64,000 nt of DNA from Glandiceps talaboti (Eukaryota > Hemichordata > Enteropneusta > Spengelidae), in NCBI RefSeq assembly GCF_964340395.1, contig NC_135550.1, forward strand, positions 10,868,408-10,932,407, read 5' to 3'. Of this stretch, positions 36,799 through 47,884 are shown piece by piece; within the stretch, counting starts at the first letter, position 1, and the number at the start of each line of letters is the position of its first letter. Made by a program: the position numbers and the translations under genes. Under the pieces are notes generated by a model. That model was not told where the DNA came from, did not search any database, and saw only the letters and a list, made by a program, of their open reading frames with translations.

Positions 36799-38640
36799 GT
36801 ACGTATTGCCGAGTCATCCGCCTTAAAGTTTATTACCAGGGGGTGACCTCCCATATCGTCTATGTGCACACCTATCTTACCTTACTACTGGTGTGTCAGC
36901 TTTGTCGTCAAGACCCGCTCAATAGACAGGCCGGAATAGACCTGTGAATTATCTTGATAAATGCTTAGCAACATACACTTTTTAAGTTCGTGACATATAT
37001 ACCGTACATTTTGCTATTCTTAGCCATTTTATTTCACTCTAAATCAATCATGACAGATATACTTCAAATTAAAAAATGGAATACAGAATCTTTTTTGAAT
37101 CCCTAAATTGAACTAGTACAGAATTGACACGAGGTCGGAGAATACTAAATGCTGTAGTATTAACCCTCCGGAGTAACCTTGGATGGGAGGACAAGTGTAA
37201 CATATATGATACGTTCAATGTCAGCAGTTCCTAGACCAGTCTACAGTATGCTGATTCACGGTGAGTGAAAGGAAACACGGGGGTACTCTCACCTAGAATG
37301 GAGTCAGTTTTTTTTCCTCCAGTGGTCACAGCAGCGAGTTCATTATTTGCTCCACAGAATAAAAACAAAGGAAATGCAAGTAGTAAAATAGGCAACGATA
37401 ATCTCTTCCCCCCCAAAAAAAACAAACAAAACAAAACAAAACAAAAACCCCACAATTTACAATTGTAACATATTTATTTCTTATCACCACTAAAACACGT
37501 GGAAATGCATAATGATAATTAAAAATGTCATTTGACGTCGAACCTTTAGGCTTATCGAAAAAAAAAACAATTCTGGCAAGTTACATCTTCTAAGTTCTAG
37601 GTCTGCCTAATCATTCAAATGTGAATTCTAACGCCCTCCTGTAAATCTACACTCAGGGTCAGACGAGTTGGGGACAAGTATTAATGTCAGCGGAGGGATA
37701 CAAACCGGTGTATTTCAGATATAAGTCATGGTCCTATTTACGGCATTATAAATGGGTCGTGGCTTACATCTGTACGATATGCGTAGCTTTTGTATTTAAA
37801 CAAAACTAACGAAAGCTTTTGGAATACAGTTGTTTTTCATGAAAAAATCACAATACGTCGATTGAACTCCAGTCGTCTCAGACGAGTCTACTAGTAGATT
37901 GATGAGAAAGCTCGTTACCATGGCTACCTATTCTAGCATAGTAAATCTATTCATTTGAGCGAGTCTTTCATTTTCCCCTATTAGTTCATTTCAATGCTTT
38001 AAATGTATTCTTTCATTTAACCTTCGTATTAATCACATGGGTGTGCTATGACTTGCACAGCAGAGCGGTGTAATTTACATGTAATCAGGTCGTGAGAAAT
38101 CGCAGACCCCTACTGGTACGGCATGACAAGCATACGTGTTCAAGAATCACTCAGTTGTAGCAGTATACATAATCAACGAGAATGAGAACTTTTTCACTGT
38201 AAGAAGTATGGTCGCTAGAGATTTCTAGCCAGTCAATATAGATGGCGGCTGTCTACTACATAATATCATTTTATACACCATACTAGTACTTGTACACCCG
38301 CGGCGTGATGCTCTAAATATAGGGTAGAGTTTAGAAACTCTGCATTTGTACTCTTTTTGATATAAAATTTTACAATATCCAATGTACATACATGTAGATA
38401 TATACTGTGTCACGTTAATGGATTAATGCGTTCTAGTGGAATGTGACCTCTTACCCGATATCTAAGTTAGACGCTGCATGACTGGCTCATGCAATATGTG
38501 TTCGTGATCGGCCTATCTAGAGCTATCATACAAAAAACAAAATTACGAAAAAGTAACAATTTACAAGAAGGCAACGTTAACGTCATGGTAAAGATGCCTT
38601 TTTCAATCGAGATCTCGTTTATTTCGTTAATCGCCATAGT
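36799..38640. other. No recognised gene
   Basis: I find no exon with recognisable coding sequence. Short frames are lost within less than 80 codons and show no domain. Confidence 0.5.
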
Positions 38641-38644
38641 AAAT

Positions 38645-38660
38645 ATGTATGTATATATAC

Positions 38661-38729
<69 letters not shown>

Positions 38730-38925
38730 TATATACATATATATGTATATAGATCGCTCGAAGCGTGAAACACTGAGTAACGACTTATTACATCCTTATT
38801 TACATCCTTATTCTTTTTGAATTAAGTCTATAATGTTCTGCTACTAATATTTGCATCGAGCACTGTTCTCTCCAGCGAGACACTTACATTCATATGTATG
38901 TATATCTCTCTCTATATAATGATGT
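38645..38925 (+). mobile_element. Second Penelope-like/hammerhead-type remnant next to (TA)n
   Basis: After a (TA)n tract (38645-38750) comes GATCGCTCGAAGCGTGAAAC and then ACTGAGTAAC, the 3' half of a hammerhead-like core (stem II CGCT/AGCG, then GAAA). Further on, GAGCACTGTTCTCTCCAGCG at about 38858 parallels GAGCACTGTCTTAGCAG at 8898 and 9357. The CTGATGA half is replaced by TA repeat. It is a diverged relative of the 8898-9535 element. Confidence 0.45.
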
Positions 38926-41130
38926 GTGCATATTATGCAGTAAAATTACAAAGTTTTCAGAGTACTGGAAGTAAGAAAGGGTGCACCCTTACAGAAAATC
39001 GCTGGGAGGAATTCCCAGCACAAAAATATTTTTAAAAAAAAAGAAAAAAAAAGAAAGGGTGCACCCTTACACGAAAAAGGAAACTGTTAATTTTTCTCAT
39101 GTGGCAGGCAACCGATCTTTGATATATTCAGTTACATGGTTAGGCCAAACGGTTTCTATGGTTACTCTGATGTTGTCTCTGTTTTTTAGTTCGTTAATGT
39201 GGTTTCGTCTGATTTCGTCAATGTTCATAGTTATATTGACCTTTTGGAATGCATTAAAAGCTGCTGAATATATAAAATACAAAAGTTGGTCACTTTTTTG
39301 GACGGTTGAGTGAGTAACCTTTTGTAACCTGTAGTAGGGCGAGCAGCTGTCTTGTTTTAAATCATTCATAGGATTTTGTAATTAAAAAAAATGAATTTTT
39401 CATTATCTGTACATGGCATAATTTCTTTCAAAGAGAAATTAACATTATTGTTTTCAGCAGAGGTGAAATGAATCCCGATAGTTGTAGGTTACGACCTTTC
39501 AACTTCGCAGTAAAATTTATTCATTTTAGCTATTTATAATTTGCATTAATCGGCATTATATTTTATATACATATCACTTTTCTTACCAGAACTACTCGAC
39601 GTGTGTTTGTTGCTATGGATACACCTGCCACCGGAACTAGTGGAAATTGAATTCTTTGAACGCCTGGGTGGATTTTTTGTTCCTTAGAATTATTAAGCTA
39701 ATCGTTTGAGGCCTTTCTCGTTGAAATGTAATGATATTTCTGCTAACCTAGAGAGTGTTGAACTCTTAGCAGAGTCAAAGTTTAACAGTCACAATACTTC
39801 ACCAGATCTACAACCGTATTATATGTAAAAATTGTCAAATTGGTATTACACATTACAATTACTTCCATGCGTATTGAGAATATGACGGAAATCGGACCGA
39901 CACACGAGAGAAGGGAAGATAACCCCCCCCCCCCACACCGAAGATTATTTGTATATATATACACAATGTAATCTTGCTAATGTTTCATATAGGAGCACTA
40001 TGGGATAGTGAATTGGTGGGTAAGTTCAGTATGAATGACAAATTAGTACATCTAATATTGTCATTTCCGCACTGGCATGGCAAGATACCCGAACCGTATT
40101 TTGGGATCGAATATGTATATAAATAAAACTGATGTTTATAACATCTGTGACATCCATAGAGTTCACTAATAACAACTGCATTTAATAGTTCTGATTATAG
40201 GATTAAAATTAATTAATTGTGGATAGTGCAGAGCTATAAATAAAGTTGGCCCAGAACAAATTAAAGGAATTAAATTACGGAATCATTATCGCCAACCATA
40301 CATTTCTAACCCAGCTAAACTCCTCTTCATAGATGGGTCTCCAGTTCTGTCAAACTTTGACATAACTGATCTGAAGACTCACCGATGAAGTGAGCCCTGT
40401 ATCCTTGAATTATTTGAGTCAGAAACGTATGATTCGTAATATATATATTTAGACAGAATCTCAGTGTAAAGTTGCTCCGATCCACTAACATGAGAATTTG
40501 ATACTACAACTCTGTCCTTTTAGTGTGAACTAGATGCATGTATAATTGGTACCAGGTATACATGGACATCGTGACAGTAGTACGTCGATCTAAACAAAAA
40601 TAACATAGCCTGTATAATTGCTGTCATCACTCTCAAACTAATTATGTTAACGTAATACCATAAACTAAAAAAATAATGTGTTCTTGACGTTCAATGTTTT
40701 GTTTTGATATTGGCCGAAAAACCGAGAAAGTCAAACCATATATTGGCATGCATGCATGACCGCAGTTTTCAGCCTTTTATCAAGCTATCGGCCTAAACCA
40801 TATGTTTGACCATTCAAAGTTGGTGGAATGTGCATCTCATTGAAATGTAAATTCACCTTAATACCAGCATTTTTGCATGACCTTGTTTATAATAAGGTGA
40901 GTCAAGGAGATCGTTATTCTATAGACCAAATTTACTGAGTGTGTGTGTGTGTGGGGGGGGGGGGGATATTTACCCAAGGTAAAACAAACCCTATTAAATA
41001 TAATATTATTACAGACATTTTGGTGCATGCACATTTATAAAGACCCGTGTCCCGAGGAACGTTAGTTCAATTCACCAGTTTTGCAATTTCAGAGACGTAG
41101 TAAGCTGCATGATATTAAGGCACAGACCCC
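38926..41130. other. No recognised gene; short direct repeats
   Basis: AAGAAAGGGTGCACCCTTAC occurs at about 38974 and 39052, each holding the palindrome GGGTGCACCC. A 90-codon minus-strand frame (39097-39369) is not low-complexity but has no recognisable domain and no clear splice partners. Poly-G/C tracts lie at 39926 and 40953. Confidence 0.45.
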
Positions 41131-41132
41131 TA

Positions 41133-41243
41133 TTATATATTTTGAGAAAGTATACATTCTGATGAGGAATTATATATTTTGAGAAAGTATACATTCTGAT
41201 GAGGAATTATATATTTTGAGAAAGTATACATTCTGATGAGGAA
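41133..41243. repeat. 37-bp tandem repeat, three copies
   Basis: TATATTTTGAGAAAGTATAC followed by ATTCTGATGAGGA repeats three times with virtually no divergence, so expansion is recent. Confidence 0.9.
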
Positions 41244-41348
41244 AGATGAGGAAAGAAGGAAAACGTCTAAGCTCACTTCACTAATTAAGCAAATGACGAT
41301 TTTTGTTTGCCAGGAATAATAACGTTGGTAGTAGTGTGATCGCTTATA

Positions 41349-41398
41349 GGGGGCGAGATCAATAGTGCAATGTGGGATAACAAACAAAATCCTTTTAC

Positions 41399-41434
<36 letters not shown>

Positions 41435-41748
41435 GGGGGGGGGGGGTTCAGCCATTTTAGTTCTTATCCTGCATTCATCCTACAAAAACGGTTTTACTTT
41501 TTATGGATCTGTTTGTACCCCTAAATTAATAATGTCGTCAAATTAAGAAATAGAGGAATTTTCGCTATAGTACTATTTTTTACTACATGTATATACCGGC
41601 TTTGTATTTATAGCACTACGTATTACTACATACTGATTTCGATTGTGCTGTTTCAATTTTGGCCAATTTAGTTAGAAGGGGGGGGGGGGGGTCTGAGGCC
41701 TTACTAAAAGAATTTTTTTATTCTACATTGAACTATTGATCTCACCCC
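41349..41748. mobile_element. MITE, second copy, reverse orientation
   Basis: The ends GAGATCAATAGTGCAATG and TTGAACTATTGATCTC match the element at 28438-28913. The interior is the reverse complement of that copy. A (GT)n(G)n tract at 41401-41446 has grown inside it. Confidence 0.75.
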
Positions 41749-42529
41749 TCCCTAACTCTATTTTCTAACATATTATTTTATTTCGTGTATTTGATAACAC
41801 ATAAGAAAGATTAACCAAAGATCTACCCTAGGCTAAGGGAGCCTTCGGTAATTACGAGGGTACAGGGTCTTACTTTAGAAACCCTTCGGGGGGGGGGGGT
41901 GTCACATTTTACGTTGACTCATTTTATGAGCTACACGGATTGTACTTGTTAACGTTACCGTACAGTGAGAACATAAAATTCTTGTAAATTGCACTCTGCA
42001 CTATTTCAAACAGAGCCTACAATTCCGAGAGAAACAATACACATCCCTTCAAACCAAGGCTCATATTTAGCTATAAAACTGCGTGGAGTTAGAATTTACT
42101 GTTTTCCACATGCCAAACAAGTCCTAAGGGGTAGACCATTGGATGTCCTGGGGGGGGGCTTGGAAGATTGGTGGAGAGTCATTATTTTTTTTCCCACCTG
42201 CTTGCCTGAGAATTATTTTTTTCACCTTCGCCTATGCTGGCAACTTTTTTTCTTTGCTTCTTTGAGATATCCGGATTTTTTTAAATCAACGTTGAACACC
42301 TACATTTGTTGCCACAATTTTCTGTTTGGTTTTCGCACAGGGTAATACAGAGCTCGAGAGTAAAAAGATGCTGTTCTATCACACACAGATTTTATTTAGA
42401 AAACAACATATTTCATACAAGTTTGATTTTCAATTAAATAAACATCATTGACAGTTTTTATGCCATGGTATGATGACACACTGAAAATACAGTGGGGGGG
42501 GGGTGTCAGTGTTTTTTCCCATTGGGCCA

Positions 42530-43735
42530 ACAAAAAGTCACTGACCCCCGTGAATAAAGTTTCATAGCATCTGACAGTAAGCTGTAGAGGGAAGTGAGTG
42601 TGTGTGAATGGGTGGGGGTTCCAGGGGGTCTCCCCCTAGAAGCCCTGGAGGATTTTTACTTCTAAAGGCAATGTTTAGGCTATTCACAGACACTTTCAGA
42701 CAATAATTTTTACAAACTTTACAAGACAGCTAACATGTAAAAAGCAACTACGCGAGGTTGAAACATTTTTGAAATAAAGTTTCATAGCTTCTTGACACTA
42801 AGAACTTTGGAAGGAAAGAACTTTGATTTGAGACTGGAAAATGTCTACCTCTTACGGGGGGGGGGGGGTTCTAGGGGGTCTAGAATGAATGAATGTTGGG
42901 TTCTTATATAGCGCTTTCCCACACCGTGCTCAAAGCGCTTTACAATTATTACCCCTGGCTCGGATCAGAACGGCACAACGGCCCTTTAGTCTTCCTCAAC
43001 TCCCCGGGGAGCATACAATCCATTGCAGCCATTTCAGCGCATAGGATTAAAGCCTTCACATTGCAACCTACATCCTACCAGGTCCCCAATTATACAGCTG
43101 GGTTGACTAAGGCACAGTCGTGGTTCAAATCTTGCCCAAGGACTTTAGCCACTCAGAAACAAACAGCAGGCAGCGACAGGGCTCGAACCTACAACCTGTC
43201 ACGCTAACCATTCACCCATCATGACTCCACAGAAGAAGAAGAAGCCCTGGAGGTTTTTACTTCTAAAGGCAATGTTTAGGCTATTCACAGACACTTTCAG
43301 ACAATAATTTGCAAGCTTTACAAGACAGCTCTAACATGTAAAAAGCAACTACATAAGGTTGAAACATTTTTGAAATAAAGTTCCATAGCATCTTGACAGA
43401 TGTGGAGGAAAGAACTTTGATTTGAAACTGGAACATGTGTACCTCTTATGGGGAGGGGGGTTCTAGGGGGTATCCCCTAGAAGCCCTGGAGGATTTTTAC
43501 TCTTAAAGCCAATTTTCAGGCTATTAACAGACACTTTCAGTCAATAATTTGCAAGCTTTACAAGACAGCTCTAACAATTGTAAAAAGCAACTACACATGG
43601 TTGAAACATTTTTTAAATAAAGTTTCATAGCATCTTGACAGTAAGAGGTGGAAGGAAGAACTTTGATTTGAGGCTTGGACATGTCTACCTCTTATGGGGG
43701 TCCTAGGGGGTCTCCCCTAGAAGCTTTTCAAGTTT
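42530..43735. repeat. About 225-bp tandem repeat, four copies, split by a SINE
   Basis: Units contain GGGGGTCTCCCCCTAGAAGC, GGCTATTCACAGACACTTTC, ACAAGACAGCT...AACATG, AAAAAGCAACTAC and GAAATAAAGTTTCATAGC. Copies begin at about 42610, 43240, 43460 and 43690 (the last truncated). The AATAAA in each unit is a potential polyadenylation signal. The SINE at 42884-43234 interrupts the array. Confidence 0.85.
42884..43234 (-). mobile_element. tRNA-derived SINE
   Basis: On the minus strand the head reads GGAGTCATGATGGGTG, with an A box TGGTTAGCGTG (about 43199-43210) and a B box GGTTCGAGCCC (43179-43189), a normal RNA polymerase III promoter spacing. The far end, read on the plus strand, has CTTATATAGCGCTTTCCCAC and CTCAAAGCGCTTTACA, a core seen in several SINE families of aquatic animals. 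The tail is (CATT)n. The 104-codon plus-strand frame across it is not a gene. Confidence 0.85.
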
Positions 43736-44639
43736 TTTTTTTTTTTTTTTTACCAATTTTGGTGAATCTTATTGTTGGTTTAACGTATGAGTGGCCTCTG
43801 GGGTGATGAGTCCAAGGGGTCCCCCTGCCAGATCTGTAGTTTTTTGTTTCTATTTAGGCAATTTTTAGGTTATTCATAGCCTCTGAGATATATATTGCCA
43901 AGCATCGAAAAGCTGAAGTTAATATAACTTTTTAAATAAGTTTTCCATGTTATAAAAGTGGGCCTGTAAAATGGTATAGGGGCATTGATATTGCATGTAT
44001 AGTAAAGTTATTGATGTGTGAGAGCACTTTAGGAGGTCATACCTAGTGTACAATAGAAACTTGAATTTGAGTTGTGGTGTCGATGTGTCTGAAATAGGAA
44101 GTATATCATCCCTTCTGACAAATTCATACTGGCTACAACAATTTAGATTAAGTTCTTTTATAAACTATCCAATAGTATGAAGATTACCATTACAAAACCT
44201 TCAAGTTCACTTTTGCCCCAAAGTGCAAGATAAGTGAAGCACTGATTGTGAAACAGCCAAACACTTACATGGCATGTTCTGTAACTAGTGTGGTAGCTAG
44301 GTAATACATGTATTATATGTATAATTTTATGTATAGTTATGTTTGAACCCTTACATGAAGTAATATTTAAACCATTTATGAAAGAAACAGAGACAAGAAC
44401 AAATATATATATGTACCACAGGCTAACGAAACTGACTGGTCCCTGACATGTGTTTGAAACTGTTTGTCATGATTTGACAAATGTCCTGGTTGGAGAGGTA
44501 TGAGCAGGTTGAACAGTATACTCGAACCTGTGCATCATTTCCCTGCCAAGACATTTTTCAAGCAAATCCATTTGGCACCCCCCCCCCGAAATCTCCCCCC
44601 CCCCAGGATATCAAATGGTCCACCCCTATTGACAGCTTG

Positions 44640-46302
44640 TGGAGCTTGGCTGTTTGGGAATGCGACAGAGGACAAGTTGTACATCGTTTTAAAATGCATA
44701 TATATTGCCATTTGTAAGCGTAAAATGTGCATATCAGCCATATATGCGATTTCCATGCAAAGATTGACCAGTATCACATACATGCTGAAAACAGTCAACT
44801 ACTAGCATCTCAGTCAACACTCGGTCACTGGTCTCTGCATGCTGCATCGATCCACAGCAGCCAAATTGTGTCAAGCGCCTCCTATCAGGGATACTTGGCA
44901 AGGTTGTCTTTTCCCGTGGTGCAATACAAAGTAAACACATCTAAGGTTGTCGTTGATTGGCTATTAAATTCATGTAGTGCACCCGACTCAGCTGTGATGT
45001 GTGATAAAAACTGTGTTTTCTTCGCATATCAGGTTACTATCATCTTTAAAAAATCTGTGTAAATCTACGCCTCAAATTGTCATTGCGTAAAAAGGAATCC
45101 GGATATTGAAAATTTCCCTTGAATTACCATTATCCTATTGACCAATAGAAACCCCCCTTTCATTGAATATCCGTTTGTGACACCGTGACCGGGAAATTTG
45201 CTTGGCCAGATACGAACTCAAAAGTTTCTAACGAATGCGTTGCCTGCATGCAGTGCACCCAACTATCTTTTTTGAAAGTGATTCGATTGCCATTGATTGA
45301 AGAGTGACAAAGTAAGTACTTAGAATTATTCACTTGCCACAATACTAGTCTCGATTATTTCTTTCGACGACTGGATAGGCAAAGGCCCGTTCGTTGTTGT
45401 CTGACTGTCACGGCGTCGTTTATTTATCTTCCATTCGAGTCTGTATTGTAACATTCTAACGTGAACGTATCGTCTAAATCATAAATATCATGCGCCACAT
45501 CACCTCCTGATATAACAGCACTGCAGTAATAACACGATTGTAGCACTGAATATATGCATAATCAAGCTCAAGTGCGAATTTTACCACTAATTTTTAGCTT
45601 GTTCACCAACGCATAAACAACAGTCTCGTGTGGCTTCCAACAACATGCTAATATTTAAATGTCCAAACTCAGCACCATTTTTTTTTATATTTTACTCTTT
45701 TTAACCTCAAACCACGGTGATTTCACAGGGATTGGTTTCCTCCAATAAAAATACTGAAAAAATGAATAAGACATTTTGGTTATTATATTTAAAAAAGGTC
45801 AATATACTCGTCATATAGACCACATACTGACATAGACACTAGGGATGCCGTCTACATGGTAATGTCAATGGACGTAATAACGATACTGTAATAAGAACTA
45901 CATACATGTAGATACTGGGGAATGTTACAAGATTGTTCATGTAAATGAAACAGGTTTGTCTAAAGAAGAGTATTTATTTCGAATTAGACAAGATGGAATT
46001 ATTATTAGATGAACTTTGTAATAAATAAAATAGTAATCTTTGTAAGACTAGAAATAATAAGTTTGGTATCAACTCTGCTGCATGCTGTGTGTATTTGTCA
46101 TACACCAAATGACAAATTTCACAGAGCAACTACATTATCTGTGTTCACTTCAATGTTTTGTATCATCCACACCAGCTTTGTTGATGTATTTATGTTCAGA
46201 TGTTACACTTACAGGTGCCAATCACATACTTTTACATACCTAGTAAGTGTAATAGGGATTGACTGATGGTTTATTATCTAATACCTTTATCATGTTTTCC
46301 AG
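44640..46302. other. Upstream region of M18BP1, probable promoter and 5' untranslated exon
   Basis: No coding exon is recognised. CCAAT-type boxes are present (GACCAATAGAAA near 45140; GATTGGCTATT near 44955). A strong donor, GACAAA|GTAAGT, at 45311/45312 could end a non-coding first exon that joins the acceptor at 46302. This is inference from splice motifs alone. Confidence 0.35.
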
Positions 46303-46351
46303 ACTTCACTGAGTTACATTGTACATTGTATGGTGATAGTGGGAATACAAC

Positions 46352-47832
46352 ATGGAAAAATTACAGGTAAATAACCGGCGTTGGCTTGATGTTTGTTTTG
46401 ACCCATTATATTCAAGTTTTCATGAAAAGAAATGCCAGATAATTTCTCTTGCCATTTTTTATGTGCAAATACAGTTACTTTGGCTAAGAATTTCATCAGT
46501 TTGATAGATGAAATGGGTAATGTACAAACAATTCAATTCACCAAATAACTATTATTGAGTTTTTGATATATGCGATCAGGGTGTTCTTTGTGAGACTGAC
46601 AAATTCCAGTGGCTTTGTATGTAGAATTTTGATAAACAGTTTCAACTCGTAATTGTATACAGCGCGATCTAAAAGAAATTCAACTTGTGTATTTCAAACG
46701 TAAAGTTTGAATAATTCATCTAGTTTGTTAGTTTAGAATTGTGGTCATTGTAAGGGCCAGTTTGTGAATATCAGTGGCGATTTATTTGTCGATGCATAGT
46801 ATTATCAGACGATACACTTTCTGTTCTGTTTCCAGGAACTTATAAAGAGAGCAAGGCTAATGCAGGAGCAGCAAGTCACTCCTAGGAAGCTTGTGTCACC
46901 ATCACCACAGGTTGCATGGATTAAGAAGATGAAAAAAAAGTTAGCTGAATCACAAAATAGGTCTACAGCAAAACAGATCTGTAATGAGGATACTGGTGTC
47001 AGGGAGAAGAAAACTCATATGATGCAACATACAACAGAGTTGAAAGGTGCTCACATTGACTTGCCACAGAGTAATAACAACAAATACAGTGGCTACAGAA
47101 TGGAGGAAGATGTTGTTCCGGAAACACCACTAAAAAACACCCATCACTCTGTACAACATTCAATTCATCCTGGTTATGCAGGTTACTTGAATAGACTTAG
47201 TCCAACACTTTCAGCAAAATCAGTGGAACCTCATCGTAGGGTGAAACTCCACCAAGAAATCAGAACCAAAGAACACCAAACTGAGGAAATGAGCAAAAGC
47301 AAACAGACTGGATATAAAAATCATGAAAATGGTGCGGACTCCTCTGAACAAGACATTGAATGTGTGTCAGACAACTGTGTCCACGCGACAGTTACTGAAT
47401 CCTCAGAAAATCTAACTCTTGATAATACATGTACTTCAGGGGAGTTGGATGATGGTGACATGATTTGTTCATCGGCAGTAGGTGTGCCGTTGTCAGAGCA
47501 CTCAACAGAAATAACTGAAAGCCTGTCATTGTCCGAGCGCTCAACAGAATTAAATGAGTCATGTACTTTGGATGACTGCAGTAGTACTGCAGAAATATCG
47601 TCAATGATTGAAGTTGAACATTCTGGCACAGATGATGACTATAATACCAGCGAAGAATGTCAAGAAAACATTAAGAAGAAGACAGGAAAAACAACAACAG
47701 AAAGTGGTGAGAGTGTTGTGGTTTTACAGTGATCTGTATTTGGGGATTTGGTATAGATGAACATTTGAGAGTTTTATGGTAAAATCAGTTTATGGGTGAA
47801 TAGTACAAATACATGTAGTAATGTAGTATAAA

Positions 47833-47884
<52 letters not shown>

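Larger units (their letters stand above)
42127..44634. mobile_element. Possible element bounded by inverted G-rich ends
   Basis: GGGGTAGACCATTGGATGTC with a poly-G run at 42127-42160 faces its complement (poly-C, then GATATCAAATGGTCCACCCC) at 44595-44634. They could be the two ends of one 2.5-kb element or two unrelated solo copies. Flanks do not show a convincing target duplication. Confidence 0.35.

Noticed and set aside
39097-39369. 90-codon minus-strand frame as a gene
   Set aside because: It is not low-complexity but shows no domain, no homologue that I recognise and no convincing splice sites. It may be a fragment of an unknown element.
42893-43207. 104-codon frame as a protein
   Set aside because: It is wholly inside the SINE and antisense to its tRNA-derived head.
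43179-43228. Functional tRNA gene
   Set aside because: The A and B boxes are present but the rest does not fold as a tRNA and continues into a SINE body.
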